From: Oscillospiraceae bacterium
Lineage (GTDB): Bacteria; Bacillota; Clostridia; Oscillospirales; CAG-272
Assembly (NCBI GenBank): GCA_015063325.1
Contig: SVUK01000006.1
Span: 1 to 64,000 of the forward strand
Direction: 5' to 3'
DNA: 64,000 nucleotides
This document shows positions 53,069 through 61,081 of the stretch, one piece after another. The position numbers and the translations under genes are program-made. The stretch's first letter is position 1; every line of letters begins with the position of its first letter. The notes under the pieces are model-generated. The model did not search any database, was not told the DNA's origin, and saw only the letters and a program-made list of their open reading frames with translations.

Positions 53069-53896
53069 ATGAAGCATTACGAATTGCGGCTCCGCTTTCC
53101 CGGCGGACGCGCCAAAGCGCTGACCTTCAGCTTTGACGACGGCGTTGTGTCGGATATTCGATTTGTGGAACTCTTGAACCAATACGGCATGAAAGGTACC
53201 TTCAATCTCAACAGCGGATGCCTGGGGCAGCCGGGGCGCGTGATGACCGAAGAACAGGCGAAAAAGCTGTTTGCCGACGGGCGGCACGAGGTTGCCGTTC
53301 ATACTTTGACGCATCCGCGCTTGGATCAGCTTCCAACGGCGACTGTGGTCAACGAGATTTTTGAGGACCGCAAAAATTTGGAGCGTATTTTTGAACGTCC
53401 GGTTCTCGGAATGGCGTATCCCTACGGAACTTCGGGCGCAACCGACGAAGTGGTTGCGGCGGCAAAGGCTTGCGGAATCGTCTACTCGAGAACCACCAAA
53501 AGCACGCATGATTTCGATCTGCCCGACGATTGGATCCGTCTTCCTTCCACCTGCAAATATGACGATCCGAGGCTGACCGAGCTCGCCGACCGCTTTTTGA
53601 AGGAAAGAACCGACGGATATCCGCGCCTGTTCTACGTTTGGGGACACACCTACGAATTTGACGATTACAACCATTGGGGCGTGATTGAAGAATTTTTGAA
53701 AGTGATGGCAAACCGGGAAGAGGAGATTTGGTATGCCACCAATATCGAAATTTACGATTATCAGCAGGCGTACGACCGGCTGGAGTTCTCGGTCGATTTG
53801 GATTTCGTAAAGAATCCCTCGTCGATTCCGGTTTGGTTTTGGTTGAACGGAACCGTTTTGTCGGTGCAGCCGGGCGAACTTTTAAAGCTGCAATAA
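53069..53896 (+). CDS. Polysaccharide deacetylase-family protein (NodB fold)
   Basis: 275 aa. Motif 1 is LTFSFDDGVVSD (about 18-29) with the catalytic and metal-binding Asp; motif 2 is EVAVHTLTHPRLDQL with the two metal His. MAYPYGTSGATDE is the third motif, and YVWGHTYEFDDYNHW follows. A C-terminal beta-rich segment of ~60 residues is extra. There is no signal peptide, so it may act in the cytoplasm on a soluble substrate. AAAAGGAG precedes the ATG; the longer open frame lies upstream of the promoter. Confidence 0.88.
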   Translation: MKHYELRLRFPGGRAKALTFSFDDGVVSDIRFVELLNQYGMKGTFNLNSGCLGQPGRVMTEEQAKKLFADGRHEVAVHTLTHPRLDQLPTATVVNEIFEDRKNLERIFERPVLGMAYPYGTSGATDEVVAAAKACGIVYSRTTKSTHDFDLPDDWIRLPSTCKYDDPRLTELADRFLKERTDGYPRLFYVWGHTYEFDDYNHWGVIEEFLKVMANREEEIWYATNIEIYDYQQAYDRLEFSVDLDFVKNPSSIPVWFWLNGTVLSVQPGELLKLQ

Positions 53897-53925
53897 ACAT
53901 TCAACAAATATTAAAAAACAGATGA

Positions 53926-53961
53926 AAAATGCCCCGATCGAAAAATGGATCGGGGCATTTT
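53926..53961 (+). terminator. Terminator of the polysaccharide deacetylase gene
   Basis: AAAATGCCCCGATC (53926-53939) pairs with GATCGGGGCATTTT (53948-53961). Confidence 0.9.
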
Positions 53962-54109
53962 CGGTTGCATTCGGCAAATTCCGCCGTTCTGCAGGACTAC
54001 CCTTTTATTTTATCACAATGCTGCCTTTTTGTCAACTATTTTTTGTAAACTTAAACAAAAATCTATGAATGATACAAATGAAACTTGTTAAATTTGTTTA
54101 AAATACCAA
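53962..54109. other. AT-rich spacer before the mini-ORF RNA
   Basis: No ORF or stable hairpin. It contains TTTGTAAACTTAAACAAA and AACTTGTTAAATTTGTTTAAA, possible protein-binding sites just upstream of the ncRNA promoter. Confidence 0.4.
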
Positions 54110-54138
54110 TTGAAAAACGGTAAAATATGTGCTAAAAT
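54110..54138 (+). promoter_or_regulatory. Promoter of the mini-ORF RNA
   Basis: TTGAAA (54110-54115), a 17-bp spacer and TAAAAT (54133-54138). Predicted start about 54145, only a few bases before the first Shine-Dalgarno. Confidence 0.75.
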
Positions 54139-54144
54139 AAAGGT

Positions 54145-54588
54145 GCAAAGGAGGAAAGGACCAATGGGATGAATCAATTGAAAGGACGAAACCGCAAAAT
54201 TCAAAAAAGCGAGGATAAGCCAATGTTTTGAATCAAGTGTCCGTTCAACTTCCAATTTATGAAAAGTGAGGATCCGCCAATGTGGTAGTTTCAAAGTCGA
54301 TTGACCCATTCCGGCAGAAGCAACGTGCGAAATGAAACGGCGCAGGGCGACCCCGAAGCGCGAGTGCAATGAAGGCGCCGAAAAAAGAAAGAATCTGCTT
54401 TCTGCCAACCCTTTAAACCGGGCGAATAGCGATCCTTTTGTCGGCAGTTTCAAAAAGATGAAAGCTCCCGAAAAACGACGAAAGAGAATCGGGAAAGAGA
54501 GGATTAAGAAAGATGTTAGATACTATTTCTGAAAGTTGAGACCCTTGATCGTGCCGAGGAAAATCGGGCGGTCAAGGGTCTTTTTTAT
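54145..54588 (+). ncRNA. Structured RNA with three AUG-one codon-stop mini-ORFs
   Basis: A transcript of about 440 nt bounded by a promoter and a strong terminator. Three modules share GAGGA, a short spacer, CCAATG, one sense codon and a stop: 54151-54172 (AUG GGA UGA), 54211-54231 (AUG UUU UGA) and 54268-54288 (AUG UGG UAG). Predicted pairings: TTGAAAGGACG (54178-54188) with TGTCCGTTCAA (54238-54248), enclosing module 2; ATTCAAAA with TTTTGAAT inside it; CAAT..GAAA with TTTC..ATTG around module 3; AATGGG (54163-54168) with CCCATT (54305-54310). Further stems are GGCAGAAGCA/TGCTTTCTGCC (54312 to 54406) and CGGCGC/GCGCCG. A fourth AGAGGAT precedes an 8-codon ORF (54513-54539) touching the terminator. 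The function is unknown. Confidence 0.6.
54540..54588 (+). terminator. Terminator of the mini-ORF RNA
   Basis: GACCCTTGA (54540-54548) pairs with TCAAGGGTC (54572-54580), followed by TTTTTT; an inner GCCGA/TCGGGC stem extends it. Confidence 0.92.
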
Positions 54589-54607
54589 TGCCAAATTGTA
54601 AATTCGG

Positions 54608-54665
54608 AGCGGCGGAGAAATATTTGTTCTCCGGCGCTTGATTTTTTTGCAAAACATGATATAAT
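54608..54665 (+). promoter_or_regulatory. Hairpin and promoter of the amidohydrolase gene
   Basis: An imperfect 12-bp hairpin (54608-54619 with 54627-54638) is followed by TTGATT (54638-54643), a 16-bp spacer and TATAAT (54660-54665). The hairpin plus its T7 run could also act as a second terminator. Confidence 0.65.
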
Positions 54666-54710
54666 TTGAATATCTTTTTACATAAACATTCATTTTTTGA
54701 GGGCTTTTTC

Positions 54711-55514
54711 ATGAAAATTTGTTTTCACAGTCATTGCTTTCCGGACGCTCTTGCGCCGCGTGCAATCGGAACGTTGGCGGAGAATGCCAAACTCGTTGGA
54801 ATGACGCCGCACACCGACGGAACCGCCGCCGGAACGCTCCGGTATTTGCAGAGCGCCGGGATCGATACCGCGCTGATCTGCAATATTGCCACCAATCCGC
54901 ACCAGGAGCGAAAAGTCAACGATTTTGCCATTGCGCTTGCCGGGGAGGGAAAGCTCTTTTCCGCCGGGTCAATTCACCCAGAAAGCGAGGACCCCGAGGG
55001 GGAAATGAACCGCCTTTGGGCGGCAGGAATCAAAGGAATGAAAATTCACCCCGACTATGTTGGCGTTTCGGTGGACGATCCCCGTTATGATCGTATTTTT
55101 TCGCTTGCGGAGGAGCGTGGCTTTTTTGTTGTTACGCATACAGGGCTTGATCCCGTTTCTCCGGACCGCGTTCATGCCACTGCGCAGGGGTTGCTCCGGG
55201 TCATCCGAAAGCACCCGGGATTGAACTTGATCGCCGCGCACATGGGAGGGATCGGACAAACGAAAGAAGTGATCGATTTGTTGGTGGGAACGCCGATTTG
55301 GTTTGATACCTCTCTTTCTGCCTTGCGAGAGGACGAATGGGATAAATTGAGAATCATTCTCCGCGAGCACTCCGCCGATCGAATTTTGTTCGGCACTGAT
55401 ACGCCATGGAGCTTGCCGGGCAGAGAAATTGCATTTTTGGAGCATTCCAGACTTTCCGAAAAGGAACTGGAATCAATTTTTGCAAATAATGCGAAAAAAC
55501 TGTTGCAAATTTAG
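54711..55514 (+). CDS. Amidohydrolase-family (TIM-barrel) hydrolase
   Basis: 267 aa amidohydrolase-2-like protein. Metal-binding candidates: HSHCFPDAL near the N-terminus, KGMKIHPDYVGV, FFVVTHTGLDP, LIAAHMGGIGQ and ILFGTDTPWS (Asp). Similar proteins include uronate-type and 2-amino-3-carboxymuconate-type decarboxylase/hydrolase enzymes; the substrate is unclear. The ATG at 54711 has TTGAGGG upstream; the longer frame from 54666 begins at the -10 box and is rejected. It lies directly before the acyl-CoA synthetase gene. Confidence 0.85.
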   Translation: MKICFHSHCFPDALAPRAIGTLAENAKLVGMTPHTDGTAAGTLRYLQSAGIDTALICNIATNPHQERKVNDFAIALAGEGKLFSAGSIHPESEDPEGEMNRLWAAGIKGMKIHPDYVGVSVDDPRYDRIFSLAEERGFFVVTHTGLDPVSPDRVHATAQGLLRVIRKHPGLNLIAAHMGGIGQTKEVIDLLVGTPIWFDTSLSALREDEWDKLRIILREHSADRILFGTDTPWSLPGREIAFLEHSRLSEKELESIFANNAKKLLQI

Positions 55515-55523
55515 GTCGGTTTA

Positions 55524-55552
55524 TTGACAAATAGAAGATATAATGGTATAAT
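55524..55552 (+). promoter_or_regulatory. Promoter of the acyl-CoA synthetase gene
   Basis: TTGACA (55524-55529), a 17-bp spacer and TATAAT (55547-55552). Confidence 0.9.
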
Positions 55553-55636
55553 AAAAAGCGATTTTTTGAAATTTTATGCCGAAAAACTTTCATTTTTGGG
55601 AAGGCTTGGCAAAATTGGGAAAGGACCAATCGAAAA

Positions 55637-57274
55637 ATGACCATTGTGGACCTGTTGGAAGAAAATGCTGCACGGTATCCAAACGATGTTGCGTTGGTAG
55701 AGGTCAACCCTGCCGAAAAGGAAACGCGCCGCATGACCTGGCGTGATTTTGAACTGGTGGAGCCGACTTTTCGCACGCCGCACTACCGCCGCGAGATCAC
55801 TTGGAATGTGTTCAACGAAAAAGCGAACCGTTTTGCCGGCGCTCTGCGCGCCCGTGGGATCGGAAAGGGCGATAAAGTTGCAATCCTTTTGATGAACTGT
55901 ATTGAATGGCTGCCCATCTATTTCGGAATTTTAAAGACCGGCGCGCTTGCCGTGCCGCTCAATTTCCGCTATGCTCCCGACGAGATTCAGTATTGCTTGG
56001 ATCTTGCCGATGTGGATGTGCTGGTATTCGGCACCGATTTTATCGGGCGTGTGGAGGAGATTGCAGACACCATCAGTGATCATCGCCTTTTGATTTTTGT
56101 GGGACAAGGGTGCCCCTCGTTTGCCGACGACTACTACGAAATGACGCTGGAATGTTCCAGCTCTTTCCCCAAAGTACCGCTGACTGAAGAGGATGACGCC
56201 GCCATTTATTTTTCCTCCGGCACCACCGGTTTCCCGAAAGCGATTTTGCATAGCCATCGGGCGCTTTTGCATTCCTGCCGTGTGGAGCAGGCGCACCACG
56301 GGCAAACGAGGGACGACGTGTTCCTCTGCATTCCGCCGCTTTACCATACCGGCGCGAAAATGCACTGGTTCGGCAGTCTTCTTTCGGCATCTAAAGCGGT
56401 CATTCTCAAAGGTACCTCGCCCGAAACGATTTTGCGTACCGTTTCGGAAGAAAAATGCACCATCGTTTGGTTGCTTGTTCCGTGGGCGCAGGATATTTTG
56501 GGCGCTTTGGACCGCGGCGAGTTGAAAATAGAGGATTATCAGCTTTCGCAGTGGCGACTGATGCATATCGGCGCACAGCCGGTTCCGCAAAGTCTCGTCC
56601 GTCGTTGGCTGGCTTATTTCCCGAACCATCAGTATGATACAAACTACGGACTTTCCGAATCGATCGGACCTGGCGCGGTTCACCTCGGCGTAGAGAACGT
56701 TCATAAGGTGGGCGCCATCGGTAAAGCCGGATTCGGTTGGGAGACGCGGATTACCGATCCCGAAGGGAAGGACGTCAAACCCGGTGAGGTCGGCGAGCTT
56801 TGCTTGCGCGGTCCGGGTGTGATGAAATGCTACTATAAAGACCCCGACGCCACGGCAAAGACCTTGCGCGACGGTTGGCTTTTGACCGGCGATATGGCAG
56901 AAGAGGACGAGGACGGCTTCATTTTCCTCGTCGACCGCAAAAAGGACGTTATCATTACGGGCGGCGAGAACCTGTACCCCGTGCAGATCGAGGATTTCCT
57001 TTCGGGATTTCCGAAGATTAAGGACGTTGCCGTGATCGGTCTTCCCGACGCGCGCCTGGGTGAAATTGCCGCCGCGATCATCGAGCTCAATCCCGGCACC
57101 GAATGCACCGAGGAGGAGATCATGGCGTTCTGCCATGCGCTTCCGCGCTATAAACGTCCGCGAAAAATCATTTTTGCCAAGGTTCCGCGCAACCCCACCG
57201 GAAAAATCGAAAAGCCGAAGCTCCGCCGCATCTACGGCGGTGATGGTTTGGTAGCCGCACAGAACAACGGCTGA
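55637..57274 (+). CDS. AMP-dependent acyl-CoA synthetase
   Basis: 545 aa ANL-superfamily acyl-CoA ligase. Motifs: P-loop YFSSGTTGFPKAIL (191-204), YDTNYGLSES, GWLLTGDMAEEDEDGFIFL, DRKKDVIITGGENLYPVQIE and the C-terminal catalytic Lys in NPTGKIEKPKLR. It resembles medium-chain or aryl acid ligases (FadD/benzoate-CoA ligase-like). With iorAB and paaK following, an aryl or branched-chain acid derived from amino acid breakdown is the likely substrate (inference). It lacks the HTH-cupin head of the 1-2079 paralogue. Confidence 0.92.
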   Translation: MTIVDLLEENAARYPNDVALVEVNPAEKETRRMTWRDFELVEPTFRTPHYRREITWNVFNEKANRFAGALRARGIGKGDKVAILLMNCIEWLPIYFGILKTGALAVPLNFRYAPDEIQYCLDLADVDVLVFGTDFIGRVEEIADTISDHRLLIFVGQGCPSFADDYYEMTLECSSSFPKVPLTEEDDAAIYFSSGTTGFPKAILHSHRALLHSCRVEQAHHGQTRDDVFLCIPPLYHTGAKMHWFGSLLSASKAVILKGTSPETILRTVSEEKCTIVWLLVPWAQDILGALDRGELKIEDYQLSQWRLMHIGAQPVPQSLVRRWLAYFPNHQYDTNYGLSESIGPGAVHLGVENVHKVGAIGKAGFGWETRITDPEGKDVKPGEVGELCLRGPGVMKCYYKDPDATAKTLRDGWLLTGDMAEEDEDGFIFLVDRKKDVIITGGENLYPVQIEDFLSGFPKIKDVAVIGLPDARLGEIAAAIIELNPGTECTEEEIMAFCHALPRYKRPRKIIFAKVPRNPTGKIEKPKLRRIYGGDGLVAAQNNG

Positions 57275-57316
57275 CAAACAATTTAATTAATTTTTTAAAA
57301 TTTTTTCAGCACCCCC

Positions 57317-57347
57317 TTGACATAAAGTCAAGTTTAAGGTTTATCAT
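57317..57347 (+). promoter_or_regulatory. MerR-type promoter/operator of iorAB-paaK
   Basis: TTGACA (57317-57322) and TATCAT (57342-57347) are 19 bp apart, the long spacing typical of MerR-activated promoters. The spacer holds the near-palindrome TAAAGTCAAGTTTA. With its flanks it resembles the B. subtilis AdhR (aldehyde-responsive MerR) operator as I remember it, CTTAAAGTTAACTTTAAG. No MerR gene lies in the window. Confidence 0.55.
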
Positions 57348-57348
57348 G

Positions 57349-57392
57349 TAATTATCAAGTAATCATCAAGTAATCATCAAGTAATCATCAAG
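57349..57392 (+). repeat. Four 11-bp tandem repeats in the iorA leader
   Basis: TAATTATCAAG (57349-57359) then TAATCATCAAG three times (57360, 57371, 57382), in exact tandem between the promoter and iorA. Confidence 0.9.
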
Positions 57393-57421
57393 CAAAATCC
57401 AAAAATGAAAGGCAATATCCA

Positions 57422-59167
57422 ATGAAACAGTTACTCATCGGAAATGAAGCGGTCGCACGTGGACTTTACGAGGGCGGTATCGGGCTGGTTTCTTCCTATC
57501 CGGGCACCCCGTCCACCGAGATCACCGAATTCCTTGCAAAATACGACGATTTTCACAGCGAATGGGCGCCTAACGAAAAGGTTGCCATGGAGGTTGCTTT
57601 CGGCGCTTCTCTTTGCGGTGTACGCAGTGCTTGCGCCATGAAGCATGTCGGATTGAACGTTGCAGCGGATCCGCTCTTTACGCTCTCCTACACCGGCGTC
57701 AATGGTGGAATGGTGATTTGTGTTGCCGACGACCCGGCGATGCACTCCTCGCAGAACGAGCAGGATTCGCGCCACTATGCCATTGCGGCAAAGGTTCCCA
57801 TGCTGGAGCCTTCCGACTCCGCCGAAGCCTATGCGTTTGCGAAAGCTGCATTTGAACTTTCTGAGAAATTCGATACGCCGGTGCTGTTCCGGATGTGTAC
57901 GCGCGTAGCGCACAGCCGCTCCATTGTAGAGGTTGGTGAGCGCGTACCGGTTGAAAAGAAAGCGTATGTCAAAGACGGCGGAAAATATATTATGATGCCG
58001 GGCAATGCCAAAAAGCGTCATCCGGTGGTCGAAGCGCGTACGGCGGCGCTCAAGGAATTTGCTGAAACCTGTCCCTTCAACCGCGTGGAAATGGGTGGGA
58101 CCGAGATTGGCATTATTACTTCGGGAACGGCTTATCAGTACGTCAAAGAAGTGTTCGGCGATTCGATCAGCGTGCTCAAAATCGGAATGCCCAATCCGCT
58201 TCCCGAAAAACTGATTTTGGATTTTGCCGCAAAAGTGAAAAAGCTGTACGTGATCGAAGAGCTTGATCCCGTATTGGAAACGCATTGCCGCACGCTTGGG
58301 TTGGATCCGATCGGCAAGAGTCTGTTCTCCCCCATCGGCGAATATTCGCAGGCGACGATTGCCGCCGCGTTCGGACTGCCCGAAAAGGCGACCGTCGAAG
58401 CACCGCAAAGTCAAATTCCCGTTCGTCCGCCCATGATGTGTGCCGGTTGTCCTCACCGCGGAATCTACTATACGCTGGCAAAGAATAAGATTACCGTTCT
58501 CGGAGACATCGGTTGCTATACGCTCGGCGCACAGCCGCCCCTTTCTGCGGTGGACTCCACCCTTTGCATGGGCGCGTCGGTCTCGGGCGTTCACGGGTTC
58601 AATCTTGCCGGCGAGGGCAAGACCGAAGGGAAGACAGTTGCTGTGATCGGCGACTCTACCTTTATCCATTCGGGTGTGACAGGATTGATCAACATTGCTT
58701 ATAATGCGTCCAATTCTACCGTCATTATTTTGGACAACTCTATTACCGGTATGACGGGACATCAGCAAAACCCGACCACCGGATATAATATTAAAGGTGA
58801 TCCGGCGGCAAAGGTCGATCTTGAATCGCTTTGCCATGCCGTCGGTATCAATCGCGTTCGCGTGGTAGACCCCTACGATCTTGCCGCCTGCGAAAAAGCG
58901 ATCAAAGAGGAACTTGCCGTGGCGGAACCGTCGGTTATCATTTCGCGCCGTCCCTGCGTCCTGCTCAAATATGTCAAGACTGCGCCGGCTTTGCGCGTGG
59001 ATCCCGAAAAATGCCGCTCCTGCGGACGGTGTATGAAGCTCGGTTGTCCGGCAATCAGCCTCAAAGAAGGCAAGGCGCATATCGACGCAACGCTTTGCGT
59101 CGGCTGTGAAGTTTGCGAACAGCTCTGCGCGTTCGGCGCCATTGGAAAAGGAGGGGAGAAGGCATGA
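57422..59167 (+). CDS. iorA: Indolepyruvate:ferredoxin oxidoreductase, alpha subunit
   Basis: 581 aa. It decarboxylates aryl-2-oxo acids (indolepyruvate, phenylpyruvate, hydroxyphenylpyruvate) to the aryl-acetyl-CoA, reducing ferredoxin. Order: pyrimidine-binding domain (NEAVARGLYEGGIGLVSSYP, WAPNEKVAMEVAFGASLCG), domain II, a TPP-binding domain (MMCAGCPHRGIYYTLAK, GDIGCYTLG, VIGDSTFIHSG, ILDNSITGMTGHQQNP) and two C-terminal [4Fe-4S] motifs (CRSCGRCMKLGCP; LCVGCEVCEQLC). Full length. It overlaps iorB by 4 bp. Confidence 0.97.
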   Translation: MKQLLIGNEAVARGLYEGGIGLVSSYPGTPSTEITEFLAKYDDFHSEWAPNEKVAMEVAFGASLCGVRSACAMKHVGLNVAADPLFTLSYTGVNGGMVICVADDPAMHSSQNEQDSRHYAIAAKVPMLEPSDSAEAYAFAKAAFELSEKFDTPVLFRMCTRVAHSRSIVEVGERVPVEKKAYVKDGGKYIMMPGNAKKRHPVVEARTAALKEFAETCPFNRVEMGGTEIGIITSGTAYQYVKEVFGDSISVLKIGMPNPLPEKLILDFAAKVKKLYVIEELDPVLETHCRTLGLDPIGKSLFSPIGEYSQATIAAAFGLPEKATVEAPQSQIPVRPPMMCAGCPHRGIYYTLAKNKITVLGDIGCYTLGAQPPLSAVDSTLCMGASVSGVHGFNLAGEGKTEGKTVAVIGDSTFIHSGVTGLINIAYNASNSTVIILDNSITGMTGHQQNPTTGYNIKGDPAAKVDLESLCHAVGINRVRVVDPYDLAACEKAIKEELAVAEPSVIISRRPCVLLKYVKTAPALRVDPEKCRSCGRCMKLGCPAISLKEGKAHIDATLCVGCEVCEQLCAFGAIGKGGEKA

Positions 59168-59745
59168 AAACCGTGAATATTATGATCGTTGGCGTGGGCG
59201 GGCAGGGAACATTGCTCGCTTCGCGTCTGCTCGGCTGTCTTCTTACCGACGAAGGCTACGATGTTAAGGTTTCCGAAGTGCACGGCATGAGTCAGCGCGG
59301 CGGAAGCGTTGTGACCTATGTTCGTTTCGGCGAAAAAGTTTACTCTCCCATTATCACCGAAGGGGAAGCCGATTACATCGTTTCTTTTGAAAAGCTGGAA
59401 GCCGCGCGCTGGAGTTCCTGCCTTGCAAAGGATGGGCAGATTATCGTCAACACGCAAGAAATCGATCCTATGCCGGTCATCATCGGAAAAGCAACCTATC
59501 CCGAAGCGATTCTGGAGGAGCTCCGCGCCGGCGGCGCGAAGGTCGAGGAGATCGACGCGCTCTCGCTTGCTGTTAAAGCAGGAAGCGTCAAGGCTGTGAA
59601 CATTGTTTTGATGGCGCGTCTTGCAAAATACATGAATATTCCGTATGAAAAATGGATTGCGGCGTTGGAAAAAACGGTTGCGCCCAAGTTTTTGGAGTTG
59701 AATAAAAAAGCGTTTGAGCTCGGCTATGCCGCAGAAAAGGACTAA
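59164..59745 (+). CDS. iorB: Indolepyruvate:ferredoxin oxidoreductase, beta subunit
   Basis: 193 aa gamma-type domain subunit. MIVGVGGQGTLLASRLLG and SEVHGMSQRGGSVVTYVRFG are the family hallmarks. It binds IorA to complete the enzyme. The ATG at 59164 overlaps the iorA stop (ATGA). paaK starts 3 bp after its stop. Confidence 0.96.
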   Translation: MKTVNIMIVGVGGQGTLLASRLLGCLLTDEGYDVKVSEVHGMSQRGGSVVTYVRFGEKVYSPIITEGEADYIVSFEKLEAARWSSCLAKDGQIIVNTQEIDPMPVIIGKATYPEAILEELRAGGAKVEEIDALSLAVKAGSVKAVNIVLMARLAKYMNIPYEKWIAALEKTVAPKFLELNKKAFELGYAAEKD

Positions 59746-59748
59746 TCA

Positions 59749-61059
59749 ATGGAAAAACAATATTTTCAAAAAGAAACAGAAACCATGCCCTATGAGCAGC
59801 TGCGGCAGTTGCAGTCCGAAAAGCTGGTCAAACAGGTCAAACATGTTTACGAGAACGTGCCCTACTACCGCGACCTGATGCAGAAAAAAGGGGTTACTCC
59901 CGAGGATATCCGCGGCGTAGACGATCTTTATAAACTGCCGTTCCTTTCCAAAACGGATTTGCGCGATACCTATCCTTACGGAATGCTTGCCGTTCCGCTT
60001 GCCGATTGTGTGCGTATTCAGTCCACTTCGGGTACGACAGGAAAGCGCGTCATTGCCTACTATACGCAACACGATATTGATCTTTGGGAAGAGTGTTGTG
60101 CACGCGCCATTGTTGCCGCAGGGGGCACAAAAGAGGATATCGTTCAGGTTTGCTACGGCTATGGACTGTTCACCGGCGGTTCGGGGCTTCACGGGGGCTC
60201 GCATAAGGTCGGATCGCTGACGCTTCCCATGTCCAGCGGAAATACCGAGCGGCAAATCCAGTTTATGATGGATCTCAAGTCCACCATTCTCTGTTGTACG
60301 CCGTCCTACGCCGCCTATTTGGGCGAATCGCTCAAAGAGCGCGGATATCAACCAACCGACATTTTTCTCAAAGCCGGCATTTTCGGCGCCGAACCCTGGA
60401 CCGAGGAAATGCGCCGCGACATTGAAAAATCTCTTGGCATAAAAGCATATGATATTTATGGACTGACCGAAACCTCCGGTCCCGGTGTTGCTTTTGAATG
60501 TGAATATCAGTGCGGTATGCATATCAACGAGGATCATTTTCTTGCCGAGATTATTGATCCCGATACGGGTGAGGTTCTTCCCGAGGGCAGTCGCGGCGAA
60601 TTGGTGTTTACCTCGTTGGACAAAGAAGCGTTTCCGCTGTTGCGTTACCGTACAAGGGATATTACCGTGCTTACAAGAGAAAAATGCGCCTGCGGCAGAA
60701 CCCATGTGCGCATGAAAAAGCCGATGGGACGGAGCGACGATATGCTCATCATCCGCGGCGTCAACGTATTCCCGTCGCAAATCGAAACGGTGCTGATTCA
60801 GGAAGGATATGCGCCCAACTATCGTATTGAAGTGGACCGTGCAAACAACAGCGACACGCTGGATGTCTTTGTAGAGCTTGCACCCGAGCAGTTTTCGGAT
60901 ACCGTCAGCGGCATTACTGCACAGGAGCGCGCGCTTGCCGGCGCCATGAAGACTATGCTGGGAATCAACCCGGCGGTGCATCTTGTTCCGCCCAAAACCA
61001 TTGAGCGCAGCGAGGGGAAAGCCGTTCGCGTGATTGATAAACGCAAACTGCACGATTGA
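59749..61059 (+). CDS. paaK: Phenylacetate-CoA ligase
   Basis: 436 aa, the normal PaaK length. QSTSGTTGKRVIAYYT (91-106) is the P-loop; YDIYGLTETSGPGVAFEC, RTRDITVLTREKCACGRTHV and RGVNVFPSQIETVL follow, and the C-terminal KAVRVIDKRK carries the lysine. It interconverts phenylacetate (or indole/hydroxyphenyl-acetate) and the CoA ester; next to IorAB it may run to make ATP from aryl-acetyl-CoA or to salvage the free acid (inference). Confidence 0.96.
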   Translation: MEKQYFQKETETMPYEQLRQLQSEKLVKQVKHVYENVPYYRDLMQKKGVTPEDIRGVDDLYKLPFLSKTDLRDTYPYGMLAVPLADCVRIQSTSGTTGKRVIAYYTQHDIDLWEECCARAIVAAGGTKEDIVQVCYGYGLFTGGSGLHGGSHKVGSLTLPMSSGNTERQIQFMMDLKSTILCCTPSYAAYLGESLKERGYQPTDIFLKAGIFGAEPWTEEMRRDIEKSLGIKAYDIYGLTETSGPGVAFECEYQCGMHINEDHFLAEIIDPDTGEVLPEGSRGELVFTSLDKEAFPLLRYRTRDITVLTREKCACGRTHVRMKKPMGRSDDMLIIRGVNVFPSQIETVLIQEGYAPNYRIEVDRANNSDTLDVFVELAPEQFSDTVSGITAQERALAGAMKTMLGINPAVHLVPPKTIERSEGKAVRVIDKRKLHD

Positions 61060-61081
61060 CAAAACAGAGGAGGGAATGAAC

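Noticed and set aside
54332..54532. 66-codon basic ORF inside the mini-ORF RNA
   Set aside because: There is no ribosome binding site, its composition follows the purine-rich structured RNA, and strong stems (54312-54406) run through it. I treat it as incidental.
55931..57277. 448-codon minus-strand ORF opposite the acyl-CoA synthetase
   Set aside because: Antisense shadow of a gene with all catalytic motifs on the plus strand.
57349..57392. CRISPR or iteron origin at the 11-bp repeats
   Set aside because: Only four short contiguous units in a promoter leader, without replication genes.
57431..59080. 549-codon minus-strand ORF opposite iorA
   Set aside because: Exact antisense of a clearly conserved enzyme. 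The translation is basic and His-rich with no motifs.
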